A stretch of DNA of 64,000 bases, taken from NCBI RefSeq assembly GCF_003031675.1, contig NZ_PYWX01000090.1, forward strand, positions 43,007-107,006, read 5' to 3'. The stretch's first letter is position 1. Each line of letters starts with the position of its first letter. Under the pieces are notes generated by a model. That model was not told the origin of the DNA and searched no databases. It was given only the letters and a program-made list of their open reading frames with translations. This DNA is from Pseudomonas palleroniana. GTDB taxonomy: Bacteria; Pseudomonadota; Gammaproteobacteria; Pseudomonadales; Pseudomonadaceae. Shown here in pieces: positions 42,502 to 51,156 of the stretch. The translations under genes were made by a program, and so were the position numbers.

Positions 42502-43365
42502 TCAGCCAAAGGTTTCCCGCAGTAACCCGGCGAAGGCATCTCGCGCCAGATGCCGCTGGGTGTCCTTGTGCCAGAACAGCAGGTTGTCCACCGCCTGCAG
42601 TTCCTCGAACCGGTACGACGCCAGCTGATTGGCCTGCTCATAGCGGGCCAGGATGCCCTCCGGCGCCAACGCCACGCCAATCCCCGCACTCACGCAACCG
42701 ATGATGGTGCCCCAACTGGCATAGCTGGCGATGCTCGGCTTGAAGTCGTGGGGTTTGACCCAGTTTTCCAGTGCGGCGCGGTAGGGGCAGCCGGGTGGCC
42801 ACACCAGCAAGGTGCGTCCGGCCAGGTCTTTGGCGCTGCTGATCGGTTCGCTGGAGGCGCTGGCGATCAGCACCAGGCGTTCGCTGTAGACCACGCTGTG
42901 TTCGAGCTTGGCGCGCTTGTTGCCGCTGGCCACCAGCGCCACATCGAGGCGGTGGTGTTGCAGGTCGTCCAGCAGTTGCGCCCAGGCGCCGGTGACCAGT
43001 TCCAGGCTGACCTCGGGATAGCGCCGGTGGTATTCCGCCAGCAAGGGCGGCAGGCGCCCGCTGGCGCTGGATTCCACGGCACCGATGCGCAAGGTGCCAC
43101 GGGGAATCGCGTTGACGTCCACCGCGCGTTTGGATTCTTCCACCAACGCCAGGATGCGCTCGCAGTACTCCAGGAAGATTTCACCGGCGGCGCTGATCGC
43201 CAGGCCACGTCCGGCGCGGATGAACAGCGGCGTGCCCAACTCGCTTTCCAGTTGCTTGATGCGCGTGGTGATGTTGGACGGCACACAGTGCAGCTGCAGG
43301 GCGGCCTGGGCCACGCTGCCGGTTTGCGCCACGGCTCGCACCATTTTCAGTTGGGCCAGTTCCAT
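42502..43365 (-). CDS. LysR-family transcriptional regulator
   Basis: The 287-residue protein has the N-terminal LysR helix-turn-helix (MVRAVAQTGSVAQAALQLH, then IKQLESELGTPLFIRAGRGL) and a substrate-binding-like effector domain. The ATG at 43365 is 102 bases from the divergent transporter gene, so it probably controls the transporter and itself. Its stop lies 16 bases after the secreted SH3-like gene on the other strand. The effector is unknown. Confidence 0.92.
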   Translation of the reverse strand: MELAQLKMVRAVAQTGSVAQAALQLHCVPSNITTRIKQLESELGTPLFIRAGRGLAISAAGEIFLEYCERILALVEESKRAVDVNAIPRGTLRIGAVESSASGRLPPLLAEYHRRYPEVSLELVTGAWAQLLDDLQHHRLDVALVASGNKRAKLEHSVVYSERLVLIASASSEPISSAKDLAGRTLLVWPPGCPYRAALENWVKPHDFKPSIASYASWGTIIGCVSAGIGVALAPEGILARYEQANQLASYRFEELQAVDNLLFWHKDTQRHLARDAFAGLLRETFG

Positions 43366-43430
43366 TGCTCAGTTCCAGTGATTTCAGAAGTCAGAAACGG
43401 TTAATTGTCCTGCGTCCCGTGCCAGCCAAG

Positions 43431-43452
43431 ACTGAGTGCATTCCTACTCAGT
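43431..43452. promoter_or_regulatory. Inverted repeat in the LysR-transporter intergenic region
   Basis: ACTGAGT and ACTCAGT form seven-base arms with an eight-base spacer. The site lies just before the transporter start at 43468 and after the LysR start. It may be an operator of the LysR protein; its closeness to the start would suit repression. Confidence 0.35.
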
Positions 43453-43467
43453 TTGCGGATGCCGTCA

Positions 43468-44427
43468 ATGAATACCCCGTCACCTTTCAAGCTTACGCTA
43501 GTCATCGCCAGCGTCATCCTTTGCTGGGCCTACTCGCCGATCGGCATACATATGGGGCTGCGCAGCTACAGCCCTGGCCAATTGGCATTGCTGCGGTTTC
43601 TGATCGCGTCGGTCTTCATGGGCGGCGTTGCGCTGGCAGTGGGTATTGATCGGCCGCGCCTGCGCGACCTGCCGTGGTTGCTGGTGCTGGGCTTTTTTGG
43701 CGTGTTCCTGCATCACACCAGCCTCAACAACGGGCAGCAGTGGGTGACGGCGGCGGCGTCCAGTGTGCTGGCTCAGTCGGCGCCTTTGTTCAGTGTGTTG
43801 ATCGCAGCGTTCTGCTTGAAGGAGCGCGTCAGTGCCTGGCGTTGGGGCTGTGTGCTGTTGGGGTTGGTCGGCGTGTTGATGGTGATCTGGGGCGATGCGG
43901 GGGTGGGGGAGATCGATCCGCGTGGCTTGCTGCTCCTGCTGGCGGCCGTTTCGTGGAGCGTCTATTTCGCTATCCAGAAACACTATGCGCACCACTACAG
44001 CCCGCTGACCATGGCGTGCTACATGGTGTGGTTCGGCACGTTGATGCTGGGGGTGAACCTGCCGGGCCTGCCGGCCGCGGTGATGCAGGCGCCGTGGCCG
44101 GAGAACCTCTCGGTGCTGGTACTGGGTATTTTCCCCAGCGCCCTGGCGTATTTGGCCTGGGGTTATGTGTTGAAGCATGTCGACGTCAGTCGCGCAGCGG
44201 TGGCGATGTACCTCATCCCACCAGTGGCGATGGTGATGGCGGCGACGCTGCTGGGCGAGCACATTGCGTTGCAAGTGATGCTCGGCGGGGTGGTCGTATT
44301 GGCCAGCGTGGCTGCCATCAGCCTGGAAGGGCGCTGGGGCTCAGTCACTCAGGCAGAACGCCCGCAGCCGATGGCCATCGAGGTCCTGGGCGACAAAGGT
44401 GTAGCCGAAATCCATGGCGGTCGGTGA
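43468..44427 (+). CDS. EamA-family (DMT superfamily) transporter
   Basis: The 319-residue protein has about ten hydrophobic segments in two EamA repeats, with LCWAYSPIGIHMGLR in the first and FPSALAYLAWGYVLKHVDVSRAAV in the second. Such proteins export amino acids or other metabolites. The ATG at 43468 (MNTPSPFK) matches the usual start of the family; the frame is open further up. Its last 87 bases overlap the convergent VOC gene, which is unusual and leaves about 25 residues beyond the last helix. Confidence 0.87.
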   Translation: MNTPSPFKLTLVIASVILCWAYSPIGIHMGLRSYSPGQLALLRFLIASVFMGGVALAVGIDRPRLRDLPWLLVLGFFGVFLHHTSLNNGQQWVTAAASSVLAQSAPLFSVLIAAFCLKERVSAWRWGCVLLGLVGVLMVIWGDAGVGEIDPRGLLLLLAAVSWSVYFAIQKHYAHHYSPLTMACYMVWFGTLMLGVNLPGLPAAVMQAPWPENLSVLVLGIFPSALAYLAWGYVLKHVDVSRAAVAMYLIPPVAMVMAATLLGEHIALQVMLGGVVVLASVAAISLEGRWGSVTQAERPQPMAIEVLGDKGVAEIHGGR

Positions 44428-44712
44428 CTGGATGATCGTCGCGCCGCGTGCCAGCCAATGCTTGTGCAGGGCATCGACGGCTGCTTTGTCAGACAGCGAG
44501 AAGCCTACTTCGCCACCGCCCCCGGTGAGCTGGGCGGCCGGCTCTACGGTGTGCCGCGACCACAGGCCCAGCTTGACGCCGTTGTCGAGGATGAACAGGG
44601 CGAACGTCGGGCCCAGCTCCACCGGCGGCTTGTCCAGCACGCGGCTGTAAAAGTTGGCGCTGGTGGCGGGGCTGTCGACGTACAGCAGGAAATAGTGACC
44701 GACGGTGTTCAT
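44341..44712 (-). CDS. VOC-family (glyoxalase/bleomycin resistance-like) protein
   Basis: The 123-residue protein has one vicinal oxygen chelate module, with YFLLYVDSPATSANFYSRVL at the start and GYTFVAQDLDGHRLRAFCL at the end, as in PhnB/glyoxalase-like proteins. It starts at 44712 with AGGAG upstream. It may bind or modify a small metabolite or antibiotic. The 3' end overlaps the EamA gene on the opposite strand by 87 bases. Confidence 0.88.
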   Translation of the reverse strand: MNTVGHYFLLYVDSPATSANFYSRVLDKPPVELGPTFALFILDNGVKLGLWSRHTVEPAAQLTGGGGEVGFSLSDKAAVDALHKHWLARGATIIQSPTAMDFGYTFVAQDLDGHRLRAFCLSD

Positions 44713-44908
44713 GCAGGCTCCTTGAGCACGGGGGGTAAGTGAAACCGAGTCTATAAGACCGTGCTGTCAGTTCTTGTCAGGAGCGTGGCGAGCCTGTTGC
44801 AGGGCCTGCCAGGCCTGCCAAATCAGATTAGGCGAGCGTGCCGGATGCAATTTCCCCCTTGCTCAGCTAGCATTACCGGCCTCTGCTCTCCAGTTGCGAC
44901 GGTTTTCG

Positions 44909-46960
44909 ATGAGTTATCAGGTTCTTGCACGTAAATGGCGTCCGCGCTCGTTCCGCGAAATGGTCGGCCAGACCCATGTGCTCAAGGCTCTGATCAATGC
45001 CTTGGACAGCCAGCGGCTGCACCACGCCTACCTGTTCACCGGCACCCGTGGGGTGGGCAAGACCACCATTGCGCGCATCATCGCCAAATGCCTGAACTGT
45101 GAAACCGGCATCACCTCGACACCCTGCGGCACCTGCTCGGTGTGCCGGGAAATCGATGAAGGGCGTTTCGTCGACCTGATCGAGATCGACGCTGCGAGCC
45201 GTACCAAGGTCGAAGACACCCGCGAGCTGCTCGACAACGTGCAGTACGCACCGAGCCGTGGCCGCTTCAAGGTCTACCTGATCGACGAAGTGCACATGCT
45301 TTCCAGCCATTCCTTCAACGCCCTGTTGAAAACCCTGGAAGAGCCGCCGCCCTACGTCAAGTTCATCCTGGCCACCACCGACCCGCAGAAGCTTCCTGCA
45401 ACGATTTTGTCGCGGTGCCTGCAGTTCTCCCTGAAAAACATGACCCCCGAGCGGGTGGTCGAGCATTTGACCCACGTGCTGGGCGTCGAGAACGTGCCGT
45501 TCGAAGACGACGCGCTGTGGCTGCTCGGTCGCGCTGCCGATGGTTCGATGCGCGATGCCATGAGCCTTACCGACCAGGCCATCGCCTTTGGTGAAGGCAA
45601 GGTCATGGCCGCCGATGTGCGCGCCATGCTCGGCACCCTCGACCACGGCCAGGTCTTCGATGTGCTGCACGCGCTGATCGAAGGCGACGCCAAGGCGTTG
45701 CTCGAAGCCGTGCGCCACCTGTCGGAGCAAGGCCCGGACTGGAACGGCGTGCTCTCGGAAATCCTCAATGTGCTGCACCGTGTCGCCATTGCCCAGGCGC
45801 TGCCTGAAGGCGTCGACAACGGCCATGGCGACCGCGACCGCGTGCTGGCCCTGGCCCAGGCATTGCCGGCCGAAGATGTGCAGTTCTACTACCAGATGGG
45901 CCTGATCGGCCGTCGGGACCTGCCCCTGGCACCGGACCCGCGTGGCGGTTTTGAGATGGTCCTGCTGCGGATGCTGGCCTTCCGGCCCGCGGACTCGGCA
46001 GACGCGCCGAGACAGCCGCTAAAGCCAGTGGGGATCAGCCAGGCCACAGTTGATTCCGCCAAACCAGTGGCTGGCGCGACGGTGGTCGCGCCAGTGGTTG
46101 CTGCGCCCGCGCCGGTTGTGCCGGTTCATGAACCTGAGCCTGAACCTGTGCCCGCTTCGGTAGCTGAACCTGAGCCGGAACCTGTCGTCGAGCCCGAGCC
46201 GGTCGTCGACCTGCCCTGGAATGATCCGGTGGAAGCCGAGATGGCGCCGGCCGTGGAGCCCGTGCTGGAAACCACCGGCGAACAGCCGGAACTGACGCCG
46301 ATGCCCACGCCGACCCCGGACAGCGTGGTGCCCGACGCCCCTGAGTGGGTCAGCGCGCCGGTTCCCGAGCCGACCGTGGCCCAGGTAGATGCCGCCACGC
46401 CAGGCATGGACCTCGACGACGAACCGCCGCTGGATGAAGACTACATTGAGCCGGATATGGATTCGGCCTACAGCTACCTGGATGACCTGGCCAGCGAACA
46501 CACTGCCGAGCCGGCCCCGGAGCCCGAAGCCGAGCCCGCTGCGGCACCGGCCACCGGCCTGGCGTTGCAATGGCTGGAGTTGTTCCCGAAATTGCCGATT
46601 TCCGGCATGACCGGCAGTATCGCCGCCAACTGCACGCTGATCTCCATCGAAGGCGATCACTGGCTGCTGCACCTGGACCCGGCCCACAGCGCGCTGTTCA
46701 ACGCCACACAGCAGCGTCGCCTCAACGATGCCCTGAACCAGTACCATGAGCGTACGCTGACGATCAGCATCGAGTTGATCAAGCCCGAGCAGGAAACGCC
46801 GGCGCAGGCCGCCACGCGTCGGCGTATCAACCGCCAGCGCGAAGCGGAAGACTCGATCCATGGTGACCCGCTCATCCAGCAAATGATGCAACAGTTCGGC
46901 GCAGTCGTTCGCCAAGATACAATTGAACCTGTCGAAGCCCCGGTGCCCCAGGCATCCTGA
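44909..46960 (+). CDS. dnaX: DNA polymerase III subunit gamma/tau
   Basis: The 683-residue clamp-loader ATPase has Walker A GTRGVGKTT (45-53), zinc ligands C64, C73, C76 and C79, and the SRC-type motif in ILSRCLQF. A Pro/Glu/Ala-rich linker of about 160 residues (with many EPEPEP and VVAAPAPVV-like segments) joins it to a C-terminal tau domain. The start at 44909 (MSYQVLARKW) matches the family; the frame is open for 135 bases upstream without similarity. It is 43 bases before ybaB. Confidence 0.97.
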   Translation: MSYQVLARKWRPRSFREMVGQTHVLKALINALDSQRLHHAYLFTGTRGVGKTTIARIIAKCLNCETGITSTPCGTCSVCREIDEGRFVDLIEIDAASRTKVEDTRELLDNVQYAPSRGRFKVYLIDEVHMLSSHSFNALLKTLEEPPPYVKFILATTDPQKLPATILSRCLQFSLKNMTPERVVEHLTHVLGVENVPFEDDALWLLGRAADGSMRDAMSLTDQAIAFGEGKVMAADVRAMLGTLDHGQVFDVLHALIEGDAKALLEAVRHLSEQGPDWNGVLSEILNVLHRVAIAQALPEGVDNGHGDRDRVLALAQALPAEDVQFYYQMGLIGRRDLPLAPDPRGGFEMVLLRMLAFRPADSADAPRQPLKPVGISQATVDSAKPVAGATVVAPVVAAPAPVVPVHEPEPEPVPASVAEPEPEPVVEPEPVVDLPWNDPVEAEMAPAVEPVLETTGEQPELTPMPTPTPDSVVPDAPEWVSAPVPEPTVAQVDAATPGMDLDDEPPLDEDYIEPDMDSAYSYLDDLASEHTAEPAPEPEAEPAAAPATGLALQWLELFPKLPISGMTGSIAANCTLISIEGDHWLLHLDPAHSALFNATQQRRLNDALNQYHERTLTISIELIKPEQETPAQAATRRRINRQREAEDSIHGDPLIQQMMQQFGAVVRQDTIEPVEAPVPQAS

Positions 46961-47003
46961 CACCGGGCTACTAAATTGATCCACGTACTTTGAGGTGATT
47001 CCC

Positions 47004-47342
47004 ATGATGAAAGGTGGCATGGCCGGCCTGATGAAGCAGGCACAGCAGATGCAGGAAAAGATGGCCAAGATGCAGGAAGAACTGGCCAACGCCGAAGTCA
47101 CCGGTAAAGCCGGTGGCGATATGGTCAGCGTGGTGATGACCGGTCGTCACGACATCAAGCGCGTGAGCATCGACCCAAGCGTATTGCCAGGTGTCGGCGA
47201 AGATGACCTGGAAATGCTCGAAGCGTTGTTCGCCGCCGCCGTCAATGACGCGGTGCGCAAGATCGAAGCCAACAGCCAGGACAAAATGTCCGGCGTGACC
47301 GCCGGCATGCAACTGCCTCCGGGCATGAAGCTGCCGTTCTGA
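47004..47342 (+). CDS. ybaB: YbaB/EbfC-family nucleoid-associated protein
   Basis: The 112-residue protein binds DNA as a dimer. It has the family pattern MAGLMKQAQQMQEKMAKMQEELAN and VSIDPSVL in the middle. GAGGTG lies eight bases before the ATG at 47004. The dnaX-ybaB pair is followed by a terminator, and recR lies 1.2 kb downstream behind an MDR gene, although in many bacteria the three are adjacent. Confidence 0.95.
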   Translation: MMKGGMAGLMKQAQQMQEKMAKMQEELANAEVTGKAGGDMVSVVMTGRHDIKRVSIDPSVLPGVGEDDLEMLEALFAAAVNDAVRKIEANSQDKMSGVTAGMQLPPGMKLPF

Positions 47343-47365
47343 TCGGGCAGCGTTAGCTAGACTCC

Positions 47366-47396
47366 AATGCCAGGCCGCGTGCCTGGCATTTTTGTT
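47366..47396 (+). terminator. Rho-independent terminator after ybaB
   Basis: ATGCCAGGC at 47367-47375 and GCCTGGCAT at 47381-47389 form a perfect nine-base stem with a CGCGT loop, followed by a T-run TTTTTG. It separates the dnaX-ybaB unit from the oxidoreductase gene. Confidence 0.88.
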
Positions 47397-47474
47397 TGTG
47401 TGATCCGATCGAACCCTGGCGGGGTGCGCAAGGTCTGCACCCTATACCGACGCACTCGATAAAGGAGCCTCCTC

Positions 47475-48509
47475 ATGCCTCAAGAACCGGTCCTGAACCA
47501 GCGCATTGTCCTGGTTTCTCGCCCCCAAGGCGCGCCGACGCCGGAAAACTTCCGTCTGGAACGCGTGACCCTGCCGGACTTGGCGGACGGCCAGGTGCTG
47601 TTGAAGACGCTGTACCTGTCCCTCGACCCTTACATGCGTGGACGCATGAGCGACGCACCGTCCTACGCAGCACCGGTAGAAATCGACGAGGTAATGACCG
47701 GTGGCGCCGTCAGTCGTATTGAGCAATCGCGTAATCCCAAATTCGAGGTGGGCGATCTGGTGGTCGGCTCTACCGGCTGGCAGAGCCACAGCATTTCTGA
47801 CGGTCGCAACCTGATACCGGTGCCCAAGGGCCTGGCGAGCCCATCGATGGCGTTGGGCGTGCTGGGGATGCCGGGCATGACCGCCTATATGGGCTTGATG
47901 GATATCGGCCAGCCCAAGCCTGGCGAGACCCTGGTCGTGGCGGCGGCGTCCGGCGCGGTGGGTTCGGTGGTGGGGCAGGTGGCCAAGCTCAAGGGCTTGC
48001 GTGTGGTGGGGATTGCCGGTGGCGCGGATAAATGTCGCTATGTGGTGGACGAGTTGGGCTTTGATGCCTGTATCGACCACAAGAGCGAGCACTTTGCCGA
48101 TGAGCTGGCCCAGGCGTGCTTCAAGGGCGTGGACATCTACTTTGAAAACGTCGGTGGCAAGGTTTTCGATGCGGTGGTGCCGCTGCTCAACCCCAAGGCA
48201 CGTATTCCGCTGTGCGGCCTGATCGCTGGCTATAACGCCCATGAGGCGCCGAGTGGGCCGGATCGCCTGCCGGCGTTGCAACGGACCTTGCTCACCAAGC
48301 GCGTACGTATCCAGGGCTTTATCGTGTTCGACGACTATGGCGACCGCCAGCCCGAATTCCTCAGTGCGATGGCGCCGTGGGTGCGCGACGGCAAGATCAA
48401 GTTCCGCGAGGACGTGGTCGACGGGCTGGAGCAGGCGCCCGAAGCCTTTATTGGTTTGCTGGAAGGGCGCAACTTCGGCAAGTTGGTGGTGCGCCTCGCG
48501 CAGGATTGA
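47475..48509 (+). CDS. NADP-dependent oxidoreductase, MDR family (CurA/leukotriene B4 dehydrogenase-like)
   Basis: The 344-residue zinc-independent medium-chain reductase starts with the family pattern RIVLVSRPQGAPTPENFRLE and LYLSLDPYMRGRM. It has the nucleotide-binding AASGAVGSVVGQVAKLKG segment. It reduces the C=C bond of alpha,beta-unsaturated carbonyl compounds with NADPH. A clear AAGGAG lies before the ATG at 47475. It sits between the ybaB terminator and recR. Confidence 0.9.
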   Translation: MPQEPVLNQRIVLVSRPQGAPTPENFRLERVTLPDLADGQVLLKTLYLSLDPYMRGRMSDAPSYAAPVEIDEVMTGGAVSRIEQSRNPKFEVGDLVVGSTGWQSHSISDGRNLIPVPKGLASPSMALGVLGMPGMTAYMGLMDIGQPKPGETLVVAAASGAVGSVVGQVAKLKGLRVVGIAGGADKCRYVVDELGFDACIDHKSEHFADELAQACFKGVDIYFENVGGKVFDAVVPLLNPKARIPLCGLIAGYNAHEAPSGPDRLPALQRTLLTKRVRIQGFIVFDDYGDRQPEFLSAMAPWVRDGKIKFREDVVDGLEQAPEAFIGLLEGRNFGKLVVRLAQD

Positions 48510-48575
48510 CCATTTGACGCTAATCCGGGGCGCGGGTATAAACCGCGTCTCGTTGTTTTGTCGGACCCATTGCCC

Positions 48576-49178
48576 ATGAGCTTCAGCCCCCTGATTCGCC
48601 AACTGATCGACGCCTTGCGTACCTTGCCGGGCGTGGGTCAGAAAACCGCCCAACGCATGGCGCTGCAATTGCTGGAGCGTGATCGCAGCGGCGGTACCCG
48701 GTTGGCCCAGGCCCTGAGCCAGGCCATGACGGGTGTGGGGCACTGTCGCCAGTGCCGCACCCTCACCGAGGAAGAACTCTGCCCGCAATGCGCCGATCCA
48801 CGCCGTGACGACACGCTGTTGTGTGTGGTGGAAGGGCCGATGGACGTGTACGCGGTGGAGCAGACCGGTTACCGCGGGCGCTACTTCGTGCTCAAGGGGC
48901 ACTTGTCTCCCCTGGATGGCCTGGGGCCGGAAGCCATCGGCATTCCGCAACTGGTGGCGCGCATTGAAGAGCAGGGCACTTTCACCGAAGTGATCCTGGC
49001 CACCAACCCGACGGTGGAAGGTGAGGCCACGGCGCACTACATCGCGCAGCTGCTGACCAATAAAGGCCTGGTCACCTCGCGTATTGCCCATGGCGTACCG
49101 TTGGGTGGCGAGTTGGAACTGGTGGATGGCGGCACCTTGGCGCACTCCTTTGCCGGTCGCAAGCCCATCGCCCTCTAA
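48576..49178 (+). CDS. recR: Recombination protein RecR
   Basis: The 200-residue protein works with RecF and RecO in gap repair. It has the helix-hairpin-helix near the start (LRTLPGVGQKTAQRMALQLL), the four-cysteine zinc motif CRQCRTLTEEELCPQC, and the Toprim domain (VVEGPMDVYAVEQ, then EGEATAHYIAQLL). The start at 48576 is preferred to the TTG at 48558; the 200-residue length matches the family. Confidence 0.96.
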   Translation: MSFSPLIRQLIDALRTLPGVGQKTAQRMALQLLERDRSGGTRLAQALSQAMTGVGHCRQCRTLTEEELCPQCADPRRDDTLLCVVEGPMDVYAVEQTGYRGRYFVLKGHLSPLDGLGPEAIGIPQLVARIEEQGTFTEVILATNPTVEGEATAHYIAQLLTNKGLVTSRIAHGVPLGGELELVDGGTLAHSFAGRKPIAL

Positions 49179-49197
49179 AGAACAACGCAGCGCAACC

Positions 49198-49286
49198 TGT
49201 GGGAGGGGGCTTGCTCCCGATGGCGATCTTACAGTCGATAGATGATTGACTGAACTACCGCTATCAGGAGCAAGCCCCCTCCCACA
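49198..49286. repeat. REPIN-type palindrome between recR and the acyl-CoA dehydrogenase gene
   Basis: TGTGGGAGGGGGCTTGCTCC at the left and its reverse complement at the right enclose a central spacer. The arms contain the same GGGGGCTTGCTCCCGAT core as the repeat at 1404. It is a dispersed extragenic element. Confidence 0.85.
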
Positions 49287-49327
49287 TTGGTTTTGCATTG
49301 CTGGCAGTATTTGCGTTCGGCTTGATA

Positions 49328-49345
49328 ACCAAGCAAGCGCTTGGT
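49328..49345. promoter_or_regulatory. Palindromic operator, TetR-type candidate, before the acyl-CoA dehydrogenase gene
   Basis: ACCAAGC-AAGC-GCTTGGT is a perfect palindrome with seven-base arms. It lies 32 bases upstream of the dehydrogenase start. The AAGCGCTT core is typical for TetR-type fatty-acid regulators of pseudomonads. No regulator gene is adjacent, so it would be controlled from elsewhere. Confidence 0.5.
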
Positions 49346-49377
49346 AAGTTCGCTCTACCTCTGCGTGGAGTTTGCCG

Positions 49378-50526
49378 ATGTCTGCCTATCAGGACTATTT
49401 CGACCCTAGCCACCTCTTGGTCCGCGACAGCGTGCGCCGTTTTGTCGAGCGCGAGATGTTGCCGGGCATCGAGCAATGGGAAGAGGCCGCAAGCTTTCCC
49501 CGCGAGTTGTACCTCAAGGCAGGTGCTGCGGGGATTCTGGGCATCGGTTATCCCGAAGCGCTTGGCGGCAGCCATGAAGGTGACCTGTTCGCCAAGGTGG
49601 CCGCCAGTGAAGAGTTGATGCGCTGCGGCTCTGGCGGGGTAGTGGCCGGTTTGGGTTCGCTGGATATCGGCTTGCCACCCGTCGTCAAATGGGCCAGGCC
49701 CGCGTTGCGGGAGCGTGTCGTACCGCAGGTGTTGTCCGGCGAGAAGATCATCGCCCTGGCCGTAACCGAGCCGAGCGGCGGTTCTGATGTGGCCAACCTG
49801 CGAACCCGTGCGGTCCGTGAGGGCGAGCATTACCGCGTCAGCGGCAGCAAAACCTTTATTACCAGTGGCAGCCGCGCCGACTTCTACACCGTCGCCGTAC
49901 GTACCGGCGGGCCGGGCTTTGGCGGTATCAGCCTGCTGCTCATTGAAAAAGGCACCCCAGGCTTCACGGTCGGTCAGCCCCTGAAGAAGATGGGCTGGTG
50001 GGCGTCGGACACGGCTGAACTGTTCTTCGACGATTGCCGGGTGCCGGTGAGCAACCTGATCGGCGCCGAGAATATGGGGTTTGCCTGCATCATGGGCAAC
50101 TTCCAGAGCGAACGCCTGGCCCTGGCGTTGATGGCCAATATGACCGCGCAACTGGCACTGGAGCAAAGCCTTGAGTGGGCTGCCCAGCGCGAAGCATTCG
50201 GCAAGCCCATCGGCAAGTTTCAGGTGCTCAAGCATCGGTTGGCGGAAATGGCCACCGCCGTGGAAGTGTCCCGCGAATTCACCTATCGCCAGGCGGCCAA
50301 GATGGCCGCCGGCAAGAGTGTGATCAAGGAGATTTCCATGGCCAAGAACCTCGCCACCGACACGGCCGACCGCGTCACTTATGACGCGGTGCAGATCCTC
50401 GGTGGCCAGGGTTACATGCGTGGCAACCTGGTGGAGCGGCTGTACCGCGACAACCGCATCCTGTCCATCGGGGGTGGCACTCGCGAAGTGATGAATGAAA
50501 TCATCAGCAAGCAGATGGGGCTTTGA
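49378..50526 (+). CDS. Acyl-CoA dehydrogenase
   Basis: The 382-residue flavoenzyme oxidises an acyl-CoA at the alpha-beta bond. It shows AVTEPSGGSDVANL, FITSGSRADFYTVAVRT and the late LGGQGYMRGNLVERLYRD. Instead of the YEG with the catalytic Glu seen in short-chain enzymes, the sequence reads IGGGTREVMNE, so the catalytic Glu should lie elsewhere, as in isovaleryl-CoA- or long-chain-type enzymes. GGAG lies seven bases before the ATG at 49378. It stands alone, with a TetR-like operator upstream and apt on the opposite strand directly after it. Confidence 0.92.
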   Translation: MSAYQDYFDPSHLLVRDSVRRFVEREMLPGIEQWEEAASFPRELYLKAGAAGILGIGYPEALGGSHEGDLFAKVAASEELMRCGSGGVVAGLGSLDIGLPPVVKWARPALRERVVPQVLSGEKIIALAVTEPSGGSDVANLRTRAVREGEHYRVSGSKTFITSGSRADFYTVAVRTGGPGFGGISLLLIEKGTPGFTVGQPLKKMGWWASDTAELFFDDCRVPVSNLIGAENMGFACIMGNFQSERLALALMANMTAQLALEQSLEWAAQREAFGKPIGKFQVLKHRLAEMATAVEVSREFTYRQAAKMAAGKSVIKEISMAKNLATDTADRVTYDAVQILGGQGYMRGNLVERLYRDNRILSIGGGTREVMNEIISKQMGL

Positions 50527-51075
50527 TCAGCGCTCGGTCAATGCGAACTGGGTCAGGCAGAACGTCGGAATGCCCATGTCTTCCAGGCGCTGTGAGCCGC
50601 CCAGCTCCGGCAGGTCGATGATCGCCGCGGCTTCGAAGATCTTCGCGCCCATGCGACGCACCAGGTTGGCGGCAGCGATCAGGGTGCCGCCGGTGGCGAT
50701 CAAATCGTCGAACATCAAGACCGAGTCGCCTTCGCACAGACTGTCGGCGTGCACTTCCAGGAAAGCTTCGCCGTACTCGGTCTGGTAACCCTCGGCCAAC
50801 ACATCGGCGGGCAGCTTGCCTTGCTTGCGGAACAGGATCAGCGGTTTGTTCAACTGGTAGGCGATGATCGAGCCGATCAGAAAGCCCCGCGCATCCATCG
50901 CGCCGATATGCGTGAAGTCGGCTTCTACATAGCGATGGGCAAAGCTGTCGGCCACCAGGCGCAGGGCGCGGGGTGATTGGAACAGCGGCGTGATGTCACG
51001 AAAGATCACCCCAGGCTTGGGGAAGTCGATGACAGGGCGGATCAGGGATTTGATGTCGAACGAATCGAAGGTCAT
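50527..51075 (-). CDS. apt: Adenine phosphoribosyltransferase
   Basis: The 182-residue enzyme makes AMP from adenine and PRPP. The PRPP motif VLMFDDLIATGGT and the N-terminal FRDITPLFQ are clear. Stop codons of apt and the acyl-CoA dehydrogenase abut without a gap. It is transcribed toward the dehydrogenase and lies next to anr. The length is normal. Confidence 0.96.
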   Translation of the reverse strand: MTFDSFDIKSLIRPVIDFPKPGVIFRDITPLFQSPRALRLVADSFAHRYVEADFTHIGAMDARGFLIGSIIAYQLNKPLILFRKQGKLPADVLAEGYQTEYGEAFLEVHADSLCEGDSVLMFDDLIATGGTLIAAANLVRRMGAKIFEAAAIIDLPELGGSQRLEDMGIPTFCLTQFALTER

Positions 51076-51156
51076 CGTCGAAGAGTCCTGGGAGCGGAAA
51101 ACGGACTCGAAGTATACCTGCGGCCCCGCCGATTGGCGCGGCCGCAGGTGGCTGGA

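Noticed and set aside
46100..46560. Glu/Pro-rich repeats in dnaX considered as a repeat array or a foreign insert
   Set aside because: A low-complexity linker before the tau domain is normal for DnaX of pseudomonads.
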